Below are positions 16,030 to 22,589 of a stretch of DNA of 34,149 nt, piece after piece; positions within the stretch are counted from its first letter, which is position 1; the number at the start of each line of letters is the position of its first letter. The notes beneath the pieces are model-generated. The model was not told where the DNA came from, made no database searches, and saw only the letters and a program-made list of their open reading frames with translations. Made by a program: the position numbers and the translations under genes. The stretch lies in contig NZ_AKKE01000033.1 of assembly GCF_000281975.1 (NCBI RefSeq), forward strand, positions 1 through 34,149. The letters are read 5' to 3'. This DNA is from Novosphingobium sp. AP12 (GTDB lineage: Bacteria > Pseudomonadota > Alphaproteobacteria > Sphingomonadales > Sphingomonadaceae).

Positions 16030-17217
16030 TTACTTCACCGGAGCCAGCAGCGTCAGGTTGACCGCGTCGCCCATGGCGCGCAGCCCGGCGTCGTTGGGGT
16101 GGAGGTGGTCGCCGGGGTCGAACTCCGGGCGCAAGTCCGTCGGCACGGCGGGATTGCGCACCGCGGCCTCGAAATCGACCACGCCGTCGAAGATCCTGTC
16201 GTTACGGATTGCCGCGTTCACCGCCATGCGCGTCTGGTCCTTGACCGGCGACATGTAGCCCGCGTGCATCGCCGGGGTCATGGTGCCGCCGATGACCTTG
16301 ATGCCGAGCGCGTGGGCGCGGGTGACGAACTGGCGGTAGCCACGGATCAGGTCATCCGGCTTGACCGCGTCGGCGCCTTCGTTGGCACCTGCCCCGATGT
16401 CGTTGATGCCCTCGAGGAAGATGACGTGGGTGACGTTGGGGACGCTCGCCACGTCGCGCCAGAAGCGGTCGAGGGCGGAGACGCCCCGGCCTTCGCGCAG
16501 GACACGGTTGCCGCTCACGCCCATGTTGACCACGCTGCAGCGGCGGCTCGGCGGGAGCGCGGCCATGCGCTCGGCCAGCCGGCCCGGCCAGCCGCGCGTC
16601 TGCGGCGAGAGGCCGAGGAAGCCATCAGTGATTGAATCCCCGAAGGCGACCACGGTGCAGGGCGCCTGCGCGGCGCGCACCGAGACGAGCGAGAGGTACG
16701 AGCGCGCCTGGATCGGCGCGAAGACCGGCGTTCCGGTGGAGATCGGCGCGAACGCCATCTCGAGCCCGAGGTTGGTGCGCGCAGGGCGGGTCGGCGTGGA
16801 GAAGGTGACGCTGACGATCACGTCCTGCCCGTCGTGGAAGGGGGCGATGATCGGATCGCTGACGACGGTATGGCCCTTGGGCAGCGCGGCGGCGGGCTGG
16901 CCGGAAAAGCGGATGGGATGGACCGGATTGGCGCCGACTTCGGTGCCGACAGGGCCTGAGGGGCTGGCGATGCTCACCGCCGCGATGGCCAGCGGGCGGT
17001 CGCCCTCGGCATTGCTGAAGGTGAGCTGCATGGCGTCACCCGCCTGCGTGAGGCGGACTCGGTAGCGGTAGGTGCCGGCGGGCTGTACCGGTTCGCCGGC
17101 GCCGCTGTCGGCGGGGGCATAGCCCCATGCTCCGGCCCAGGTCGCTGCGGCGAGGGCCGGAGTGGTCAGGAGTGCGGCTCCGCAGAGGGCGGCAAGGTAC
17201 GTCAGGTTGCGCATCAT
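16030..17217 (-). CDS. secreted SGNH/GDSL hydrolase (probable carbohydrate esterase)
   Basis: A 395-residue exported esterase. Residues 1-24 form a signal peptide (ending PALAAA). An N-terminal beta domain (about 25-180) precedes the SGNH domain. Block I is VVAFGDSITDG with nucleophile Ser195, block II is NMGVSGNRVL, block III is LEGINDIGAG, and the catalytic Asp370/His373 lie in GDHLHPND. Proteins with this two-part layout remove acetyl or other acyl groups from plant polysaccharides or oligosaccharides. The start at 17217 and ATG 17214 are equally possible. It is the last gene of the minus operon that begins with the dehydratase, 39 bases after the GH5-like gene, so a deacylating helper role in glycan breakdown is likely. 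Confidence 0.82.
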   Translation of the reverse strand: MMRNLTYLAALCGAALLTTPALAAATWAGAWGYAPADSGAGEPVQPAGTYRYRVRLTQAGDAMQLTFSNAEGDRPLAIAAVSIASPSGPVGTEVGANPVHPIRFSGQPAAALPKGHTVVSDPIIAPFHDGQDVIVSVTFSTPTRPARTNLGLEMAFAPISTGTPVFAPIQARSYLSLVSVRAAQAPCTVVAFGDSITDGFLGLSPQTRGWPGRLAERMAALPPSRRCSVVNMGVSGNRVLREGRGVSALDRFWRDVASVPNVTHVIFLEGINDIGAGANEGADAVKPDDLIRGYRQFVTRAHALGIKVIGGTMTPAMHAGYMSPVKDQTRMAVNAAIRNDRIFDGVVDFEAAVRNPAVPTDLRPEFDPGDHLHPNDAGLRAMGDAVNLTLLAPVK

Positions 17218-17256
17218 GCCGCCCTCTTGTCGGAGTAGTCGGGCTCTTGTCCAGCC

Positions 17257-18393
17257 TTACTTCTTGGCCGCGGGGACGACGCCCTTCGGCGCCTTGGCGA
17301 GACTGCGGATCAGGTCGACTTCGGCCTGGCGGTAGGGGGTGCCGTCGGTGTGGAAGACCTCGTGGAACCAGATCGTCGGCTCTTCCATGGTGTAGGGCTT
17401 CTTCCACGAGTCCCAGGGCAGGCGGGTCTGCGTCTTGCCGTCGACGAAGCCCCAGTTCATCATCGCCACGTTCTCGCGCTTGCCGATCGGCAGCGAGCCG
17501 TCGAAGGTCGAGCCGTTGCCGCGCGCCATGTACTCGGTGCAGAGGATCGGGCGGCCATAGCCCTTGAGCTGGTTCACGCGGTCCTGGAACTTCTCGGGCC
17601 AGTTGTAGTCGTGGAACGAGATGACGTCCGACTGAGTGAGCTGCAGCTGTTCCATCGGGGTGAGCGCGCCCGGCGTCTTCCAGTCGTCATGCTGCCACAC
17701 GCCCGACGTCAGCGGCTGCGAAGGCTCGGCCTCGCGCGCCCAGCCGTAGACTTTGGTGAGCAGGGCGAGCACCAGCGGCTGCTTGCCTTCCTGGTCTTTG
17801 TACTGGTCGGCGCCGTTGTCGGGCTCGTTCCAGAGATCCCAGCCGAGCACGCGGTCGTCCTTGGCGAAGGCGCCGATCACGCCCTCGACGTAGGACTTGA
17901 AGCGGCCTTCCTGCGAGGGATCGCGCAGCGCGGGCAGGCCGGGGCTCTGCACCCAGCCGGAGTTGTGGACACCGGGGATCGGCGGATGCTGAGGGCCGAG
18001 CACGGGCTTCGGGTCCCAGCAGCTGTCGAACAGCACGAACAGCGGCTTGATCTTGTGCTTCGCGGCGATCGCCAGGAACTCGTCGATGCGCTTCTTGAAG
18101 CCCTCGGGGTCCTGCTGCCAGAGCTGGTCGTGCAGGAACACGCGCATGGTGTTCATGCCGATGCCCTCCGCCAGGCCGAGTTCGTAGTCGATGCGCTGCG
18201 GGTCCCAGGTGGCTTCCTGCCACATCTCGAGCTGGTTGATCGAGGTGGCGGGCGCGAAGTTCGAGCCGACCAGCCAGGGCTGCTTGGCGTACCACGTCTT
18301 CGCCTGCGCGGGCGTCCACTGCGGGCGGGCCTCGGCGGGCATCGCCAGCAGCGCGGCGGCGGAAGCGAGCAGGCAGGTTGCGAGTGCTTTCAC
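17257..18393 (-). CDS. secreted glycoside hydrolase of clan GH-A, GH5-like
   Basis: A 378-residue exported TIM-barrel glycosidase. Signal peptide residues 1-22 end in AEA. The barrel starts at WLVGSNFAPATSINQLEMWQ. The acid/base Glu190 lies in GWDLWNEPDNG at the end of strand 4, and the nucleophile Glu287 lies in PILCTEYMAR at strand 7, with SFHDYNWPE between. This is the retaining clan GH-A layout seen in GH5 and related families. I could not assign a subfamily; endo-acting enzymes on mannan, xylan or galactan would all fit. The GTG start at 18393 is preceded by GAGGA. It follows the epimerase gene by 14 bases. Being in a galactose operon, a galactose-containing glycan is the likely target. 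Confidence 0.78.
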   Translation of the reverse strand: MKALATCLLASAAALLAMPAEARPQWTPAQAKTWYAKQPWLVGSNFAPATSINQLEMWQEATWDPQRIDYELGLAEGIGMNTMRVFLHDQLWQQDPEGFKKRIDEFLAIAAKHKIKPLFVLFDSCWDPKPVLGPQHPPIPGVHNSGWVQSPGLPALRDPSQEGRFKSYVEGVIGAFAKDDRVLGWDLWNEPDNGADQYKDQEGKQPLVLALLTKVYGWAREAEPSQPLTSGVWQHDDWKTPGALTPMEQLQLTQSDVISFHDYNWPEKFQDRVNQLKGYGRPILCTEYMARGNGSTFDGSLPIGKRENVAMMNWGFVDGKTQTRLPWDSWKKPYTMEEPTIWFHEVFHTDGTPYRQAEVDLIRSLAKAPKGVVPAAKK

Positions 18394-18407
18394 GGGGGGA
18401 TCCTCTG

Positions 18408-19532
18408 TTATTGCGTGACGAAGAACTTGTAGGTCATGACGTTCCGGTAGGTCTTGCCCGGAGCGAGGCGGACCGAGGGGAACTGCGGCTGGTTCGGGCT
18501 GTCGGGGAACAGCTGCGGTTCGAACACCAGCACGTCGCCCTCGCGGTAGATCTGGCCGGACTTGCCGGTGATGGTGCCGTCCATGAAGTTGCCCGAGTAG
18601 AACTGCAGGCCCGGCTGGTTCGACCACAGCTCGAACCCGCGCCCCGAGGTGGGCTCGACCACGCGAGCCATCAGGTGCTCGTCCTTGGTCACGGCCTCCC
18701 CCACGACCCAGTTGTGGTCGTAGCCGCGCCCGTAGACGATCTGCGGGTCGCGGGCGTCGCGCACGCGCGCGCCGACCGGGGTGGGCTTGCGGAAGTCGAA
18801 CACGGTGCCCTCGACGCTGCGGTGCTCGCCGAGCGGAATCGAGGTTTCGTCGGTTGGCGTGAAGCGGTCGGCGGGGATGGTCAGCAGGTGGTCCATCGCG
18901 GTACGCCCCGGCCCCGCGAGGTTCCAGTAGGCGTGGTTCGAGATGTTCACCACGGTCGGCTTGTCGGTGGTGGCGGTGTAGGTGATCGTCAGCTGGTTCT
19001 GCTCGTCGAGGCTGTAGGTCGCGTCGGTGGTGAGCGTGCCGGGATAGCCCATGTCGCCGTCGGGGCTGACGTAGCGCATGGTCACGCTGGCCTTGGCGCC
19101 GTTCTTCACCTCGCGCACGGTCCAGACGACCTTGTCGAAGCCCTTGGTGCCGCCGTGGAGCGAGTTGACGCCGTTGTTGACCGGCACTGTGTAGTCCTTG
19201 CCGTCGAGCGAGAACTTGCCCTTGGCGATGCGGTTGGCGACGCGGCCCACGGTGGCGCCGAAGAACTCGGGCGCCTTGGTATAGCCCTCGAGGCTGTCGT
19301 AGCCGACCGCGACGTCGACGGTCTTGCCGCTGCGATCAGGCACGAGCACTGACTGGATCGACGCGCCCAGCGTCATCACCCGGACCGACATGCCCTTGCC
19401 GTTGGTGAGCGTCACTGCCTCGACGGCGGTGCCGTCCGGCATCTGGCCGAAGTTTTCGCGCTTCGCCTCGGCGGCGAGGGCGGGGGTGCAGGCGGTGGCC
19501 AGCAGGGCCGCGGTGGTGATGAGCTTGAGCAT
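18408..19532 (-). CDS. galM: exported aldose 1-epimerase (mutarotase)
   Basis: A 374-residue GalM-type enzyme converting beta- and alpha-anomers of galactose and similar sugars. The catalytic pair is visible: His126 in GVNSLHGG, His200 in NISNHAYWNL and the base Glu338 in VLVFEPQLFPD. The beta-sandwich blocks FFGATVGRVANRIA and LTITYTATTDKPTVVN are typical. Residues 1-21 (ending PALAAE) form a signal peptide, so it acts outside the cytoplasm; exported mutarotases are common in glycan loci. The start at 19532 follows AAGGAG. It lies 160 bases downstream of the lactonase gene, with a repeat in between. It would supply the anomer used by the symporter or dehydrogenase. Confidence 0.9.
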   Translation of the reverse strand: MLKLITTAALLATACTPALAAEAKRENFGQMPDGTAVEAVTLTNGKGMSVRVMTLGASIQSVLVPDRSGKTVDVAVGYDSLEGYTKAPEFFGATVGRVANRIAKGKFSLDGKDYTVPVNNGVNSLHGGTKGFDKVVWTVREVKNGAKASVTMRYVSPDGDMGYPGTLTTDATYSLDEQNQLTITYTATTDKPTVVNISNHAYWNLAGPGRTAMDHLLTIPADRFTPTDETSIPLGEHRSVEGTVFDFRKPTPVGARVRDARDPQIVYGRGYDHNWVVGEAVTKDEHLMARVVEPTSGRGFELWSNQPGLQFYSGNFMDGTITGKSGQIYREGDVLVFEPQLFPDSPNQPQFPSVRLAPGKTYRNVMTYKFFVTQ

Positions 19533-19550
19533 TCTCTCTCCTTTTTTATC

Positions 19551-19670
19551 GTCGTCCCCGCGAAGGCGGAGACCGCTGGCAGGGCCGCACCCGTTTCCAG
19601 GCGAGGCGCTGCGGCGCGGTGGCCTGCGGCGAGGTTCGTACCCGGCGGTCCCCACTTTCGCGGGGACGAC
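19551..19670. repeat. 120-bp inverted-repeat element (GTCGTCCCCGCGAA type)
   Basis: The left arm (19551-19579) and the reverse complement of the right arm (19642-19670) agree at most of 29 positions. Both begin GTCGTCCCCGCGAA and both end in a GACCGC(T/C)GG block. The inner part holds no gene. Palindromic elements with this GTCCCCGCGAA core are frequent in sphingomonad genomes, as I recall. It separates the lactonase and epimerase genes within one minus-strand operon. Confidence 0.75.
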
Positions 19671-19692
19671 GCAATGTTCAAACCTCGAAGGC

Positions 19693-20559
19693 CTATCCCT
19701 CGTACAGGAACGCCGGCAGGCCGACGCAGCCCGGGTCCAGTTCGAACAGCGCGCCGCCGTCTTCCTCGTCCACGCCGTTGGCGGCGCTGGTGACGTAGAG
19801 CCGGTCCAGCCCCTCGCCGCCGAAGGTCACGTTGGTGATCTGGCTGGCGGGCAGTTCGATGCGGCGGACCAGGGTGCCGTCGGGCGCGAAGCGGCGGACG
19901 GCGCCGTCGCCCCAGCAGGCGACCCACAGGTGGCCCTCGGCGTCGAAGGTCATGCCGTCGGGCGAGCCCCAACTGTCCGGATCGCCCTCTGCCGGGAACG
20001 TGATGAACGGTACGCGCTGGCCCAGCACGCCGCCTTCGAGCGGATAGCGGAAGATGACGCCCAGCGCGCTGTCGGTATGGAGCACGAAACGGCCCTGCGG
20101 GTCGATCGCGGGGCCGTTGGGGATGGTGTAGGCGTCGGGCGCGGCGCGGGTGATCGCGCCGTGGCCGAAGCGATAGAAGGTGCCGACGGGCGCGTCGCAG
20201 GAGTAGCACATGGTGCCCAGCCAGAGCCGGCCGAGCGGGTCGGCGGCGGCGTCGTTGACGCGGTTGGTCTCCGGCTCGCCGGGAAGTTCCGCCAGGGTCT
20301 CGACCGCGAAGGGGTCGAGCGTCACTCCGGCGATGGCGGTGCCGATGCCGGCGACGAAGCCGCCCTCGGCCCGGCCGATGATCCAGCCGGTGGCGCCGCC
20401 GGTCTCCCAGCTTTCGACCTTGCCGGTGGCGGGCGTCAGCCGGTTGATGCGCTGGCCGAGGATGTCGGTCCACAGCAGCGCGCCCTCGCGGACGGACCAG
20501 AACAGGCCCTCGCCAAGCGTGTCGACGCGGTCGCGGGCAATTACTCGAATGTCGGTCAT
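19693..20559 (-). CDS. SMP-30/gluconolaconase-family lactonase
   Basis: A 288-residue six-bladed propeller lactonase that opens sugar lactones to aldonates. Metal ligands are visible as Glu17 (TLGEGLFW), Asn148 (IPNGPAID) and Asp201 (SPDGMTFD); Asn102 in NRVNDAA matches the substrate-binding Asn of the SMP-30 family. The length is standard. No signal peptide is present, so it is cytosolic. ATG 20559 shares one base with the dehydratase stop, so the two are translationally coupled. In this locus it should hydrolyse D-galactono-lactone made by the 8643 dehydrogenase and hand galactonate to the dehydratase. Confidence 0.88.
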   Translation of the reverse strand: MTDIRVIARDRVDTLGEGLFWSVREGALLWTDILGQRINRLTPATGKVESWETGGATGWIIGRAEGGFVAGIGTAIAGVTLDPFAVETLAELPGEPETNRVNDAAADPLGRLWLGTMCYSCDAPVGTFYRFGHGAITRAAPDAYTIPNGPAIDPQGRFVLHTDSALGVIFRYPLEGGVLGQRVPFITFPAEGDPDSWGSPDGMTFDAEGHLWVACWGDGAVRRFAPDGTLVRRIELPASQITNVTFGGEGLDRLYVTSAANGVDEEDGGALFELDPGCVGLPAFLYEG

Positions 20560-22400
20560 CAGTGGCTGTTCCGGGGCAGGCCCTTGGTCTGGGCGATCCG
20601 CTGGTACTTAACCGCGGATTCCAGCACGGCGCCAGTCGCGAACTGGCCGACGAGGTCGCGCTGGATCTCCTGCCACGGCGTCTGCGATTCGGGCGTGATA
20701 TGCGCCTCGATCGCGGAGAGGTCCGCGCGGCGGCGGTCCAGTTCGGCCTCGTCCACCAGCATGTTGGCGCTGCGAGCCTTGAGGTCGATGCGCACGCGGT
20801 CGCCGGTGCGCAGCAGCGCGAGGCCGCCGCCGACCGCCGCCTCGGGCGAGGCATTGAGGATCGAGGGGCTGCCCGAGGTGCCCGACTGGCGCCCGTCGCC
20901 GATGCAGGGCAGGGCGTGGACACCGGCGCGGATGAGCGCGGCGGGCGGTCGCATGTTCACCACTTCGGCGCCGCCCGGATAGCCGACCGGCCCGGCGCCG
21001 CGCACGACGAGGATCGAGTGCTCGTCGATGCCGAGTGCGGGGTCGTCGATGCGGTGGTGGTAGTCCTCCGGCCCGTCGAACACGACCACGCGGCCCTCGA
21101 AGGCATCGGGGTTGGCGGGGTCGGAGAGGTAGCGGCCGCGGAACTCCTCGGAGATCACCGAGAGCTTCATCACCGCGCCCTCGAACAGATTGCCGCTGAG
21201 CACGGTCAGGCCCGCCGCTTCCTTGAGAGGACGGTCGATCGGACGGATCACCTTGTCGTCGTGGATGCGCACGCCGACGAGGTTCTCTGCCACGGTTTTG
21301 CCATTGGCGGTGAGCACATCGCCGTCGATGAGCCCGGCCTTGGTGAGTTCGCCCATGACGGCGGGCACGCCGCCGGCGCGGTAGTAGTCCTCCCCGAGAT
21401 ATTCGCCGGCAGGCTGGAGGTTGACCAGCAGCGGCACGTCGGCGCCGTGGCTTTCCCAGTCCTCCAGCGTCAGCTCCACGCCGATGTGGCGGGCGATGGC
21501 GTTGAGGTGGATCGGCGCGTTGGTCGAGCCGCCGATGGCCGAGTTCACGCGGATCGCGTTGAGGAACGCCTCGCGCGTCAGGATGTCGGAGGGCTTGCGA
21601 TCGGCCTGCACCATCTCGACGATCCGGCGGCCGGTCTCCCAGGCGCATTCCTGCCGGTCACGGTAGGGCGCGGGGATCGCGGCCGACCCCGGCAGCGACA
21701 TGCCGAGTGCCTCGCACAGCGAGTTCATCGTCGTCGCCGTGCCCATGGTGTTGCAATAGCCGGTGGACGGCGAGCCCGAGGCGACCAGCTTGAGAAAGCC
21801 GGGGTAGTCCAGCTCGCCCTTGGCCAGCATCTGCCGCGCCTTCCACACGATGGTGCCCGCGCCGGTGCGCTCGCCCTCGTGCCAGCCGTTGAGCATCGGG
21901 CCGACCGACAGGGCGATCGCCGGAATGTTGACGGTGGCCGCGGCCATCAGCGCCGAGGGAGTCGTCTTGTCGCAGCCGATCGTGAGCACCACGCCGTCGA
22001 GCGGGTAGCCGTAGAGCACTTCGACGAGGCTGATATAGGCGAGGTTGCGGTCGAGCCCGGCGGTCGGGCGCTTGCCGGTTTCCTGAAGCGGATGGGTGGG
22101 GAACTCGATCGGGATGCCGCCCGCGTCGCGGATGCCTTCCTTGACGCGCTCTGCCAGCACGATGTGGTGGCGGTTGCAGGGCACGAGGTCGCTGCCCGAC
22201 TGGGCGATGCCGATGATCGGCCGGTCGGACTGCATCTCCTCGATCGACAGCCCGTAGTTCAGATAGCGCTCGAGATAGAGCGCGGTCATGTCCGGGTTGT
22301 CGCGATTGTCGAACCACGAGCGCGAACGCAGGGTCGGGCGGGTTGCAGTGCCGGTGGTGGTGGCGGTGTCGTCGGCGGAAGAAATGTCGGCCTCCCTCAA
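20559..22400 (-). CDS. IlvD/EDD-family sugar-acid dehydratase (galactonate/arabinonate type)
   Basis: About 613 residues. The protein removes water from an aldonate to give the 2-keto-3-deoxy acid. Iron-sulfur cysteines are seen in [21 protein letters not shown] and [10 protein letters not shown]; the loop [20 protein letters not shown] holds the catalytic Ser region. Early blocks ([40 protein letters not shown]) match L-arabinonate dehydratases, which in Rhizobium also act on D-galactonate and D-fuconate. With dgoK and dgoA nearby, galactonate is the likely substrate. The start is unusual. TTG 22400 is the only canonical start close to the conserved part, but the ribosome site GAGGGAGG lies inside the frame and is correctly spaced for ATT 22385. 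It leads the minus operon and is divergent from the TonB receptor. Confidence 0.85.
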   Translation of the reverse strand: MREADISSADDTATTTGTATRPTLRSRSWFDNRDNPDMTALYLERYLNYGLSIEEMQSDRPIIGIAQSGSDLVPCNRHHIVLAERVKEGIRDAGGIPIEFPTHPLQETGKRPTAGLDRNLAYISLVEVLYGYPLDGVVLTIGCDKTTPSALMAAATVNIPAIALSVGPMLNGWHEGERTGAGTIVWKARQMLAKGELDYPGFLKLVASGSPSTGYCNTMGTATTMNSLCEALGMSLPGSAAIPAPYRDRQECAWETGRRIVEMVQADRKPSDILTREAFLNAIRVNSAIGGSTNAPIHLNAIARHIGVELTLEDWESHGADVPLLVNLQPAGEYLGEDYYRAGGVPAVMGELTKAGLIDGDVLTANGKTVAENLVGVRIHDDKVIRPIDRPLKEAAGLTVLSGNLFEGAVMKLSVISEEFRGRYLSDPANPDAFEGRVVVFDGPEDYHHRIDDPALGIDEHSILVVRGAGPVGYPGGAEVVNMRPPAALIRAGVHALPCIGDGRQSGTSGSPSILNASPEAAVGGGLALLRTGDRVRIDLKARSANMLVDEAELDRRRADLSAIEAHITPESQTPWQEIQRDLVGQFATGAVLESAVKYQRIAQTKGLPRNSH

Positions 22401-22492
22401 GCTCGCTAGCCCATCGATGCCGCAACGTGCAGCGGCCCTCGCGGGAGCGTTGATGGAGCGGCTACCACTGCGTTTTTTTCGTGGCAACCTAT

Positions 22493-22516
22493 TTATACGA
22501 CAAATACGTCTTGTCG
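22493..22516. promoter_or_regulatory. candidate operator between dehydratase and TonB receptor genes
   Basis: CGACAA (22498-22503) and TTGTCG (22511-22516) are perfect inverted repeats with a 7-base spacer. The left part, TTATACGACAA (22493-22503), read backwards is TTGTCGTATAA and fits TTGTNNNATAA as at 10512. It lies about 75 bases before the TonB receptor start and 95-115 before the dehydratase start, in an AT-rich patch suited to a divergent promoter. Confidence 0.45.
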
Positions 22517-22589
22517 GACCAAGAACAGAAAGCTATGAGCGCCGGGAAGGCCCGATCAAGGGGCCGATTGTTCCTGGAGGGAGGCCCTA

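Noticed and set aside
8643..22400. Reading the sugar genes as a non-phosphorylated L-arabinose pathway
   Set aside because: The dehydrogenase and dehydratase families allow it, but the later arabinose enzymes are absent and dgoK and dgoA are present.
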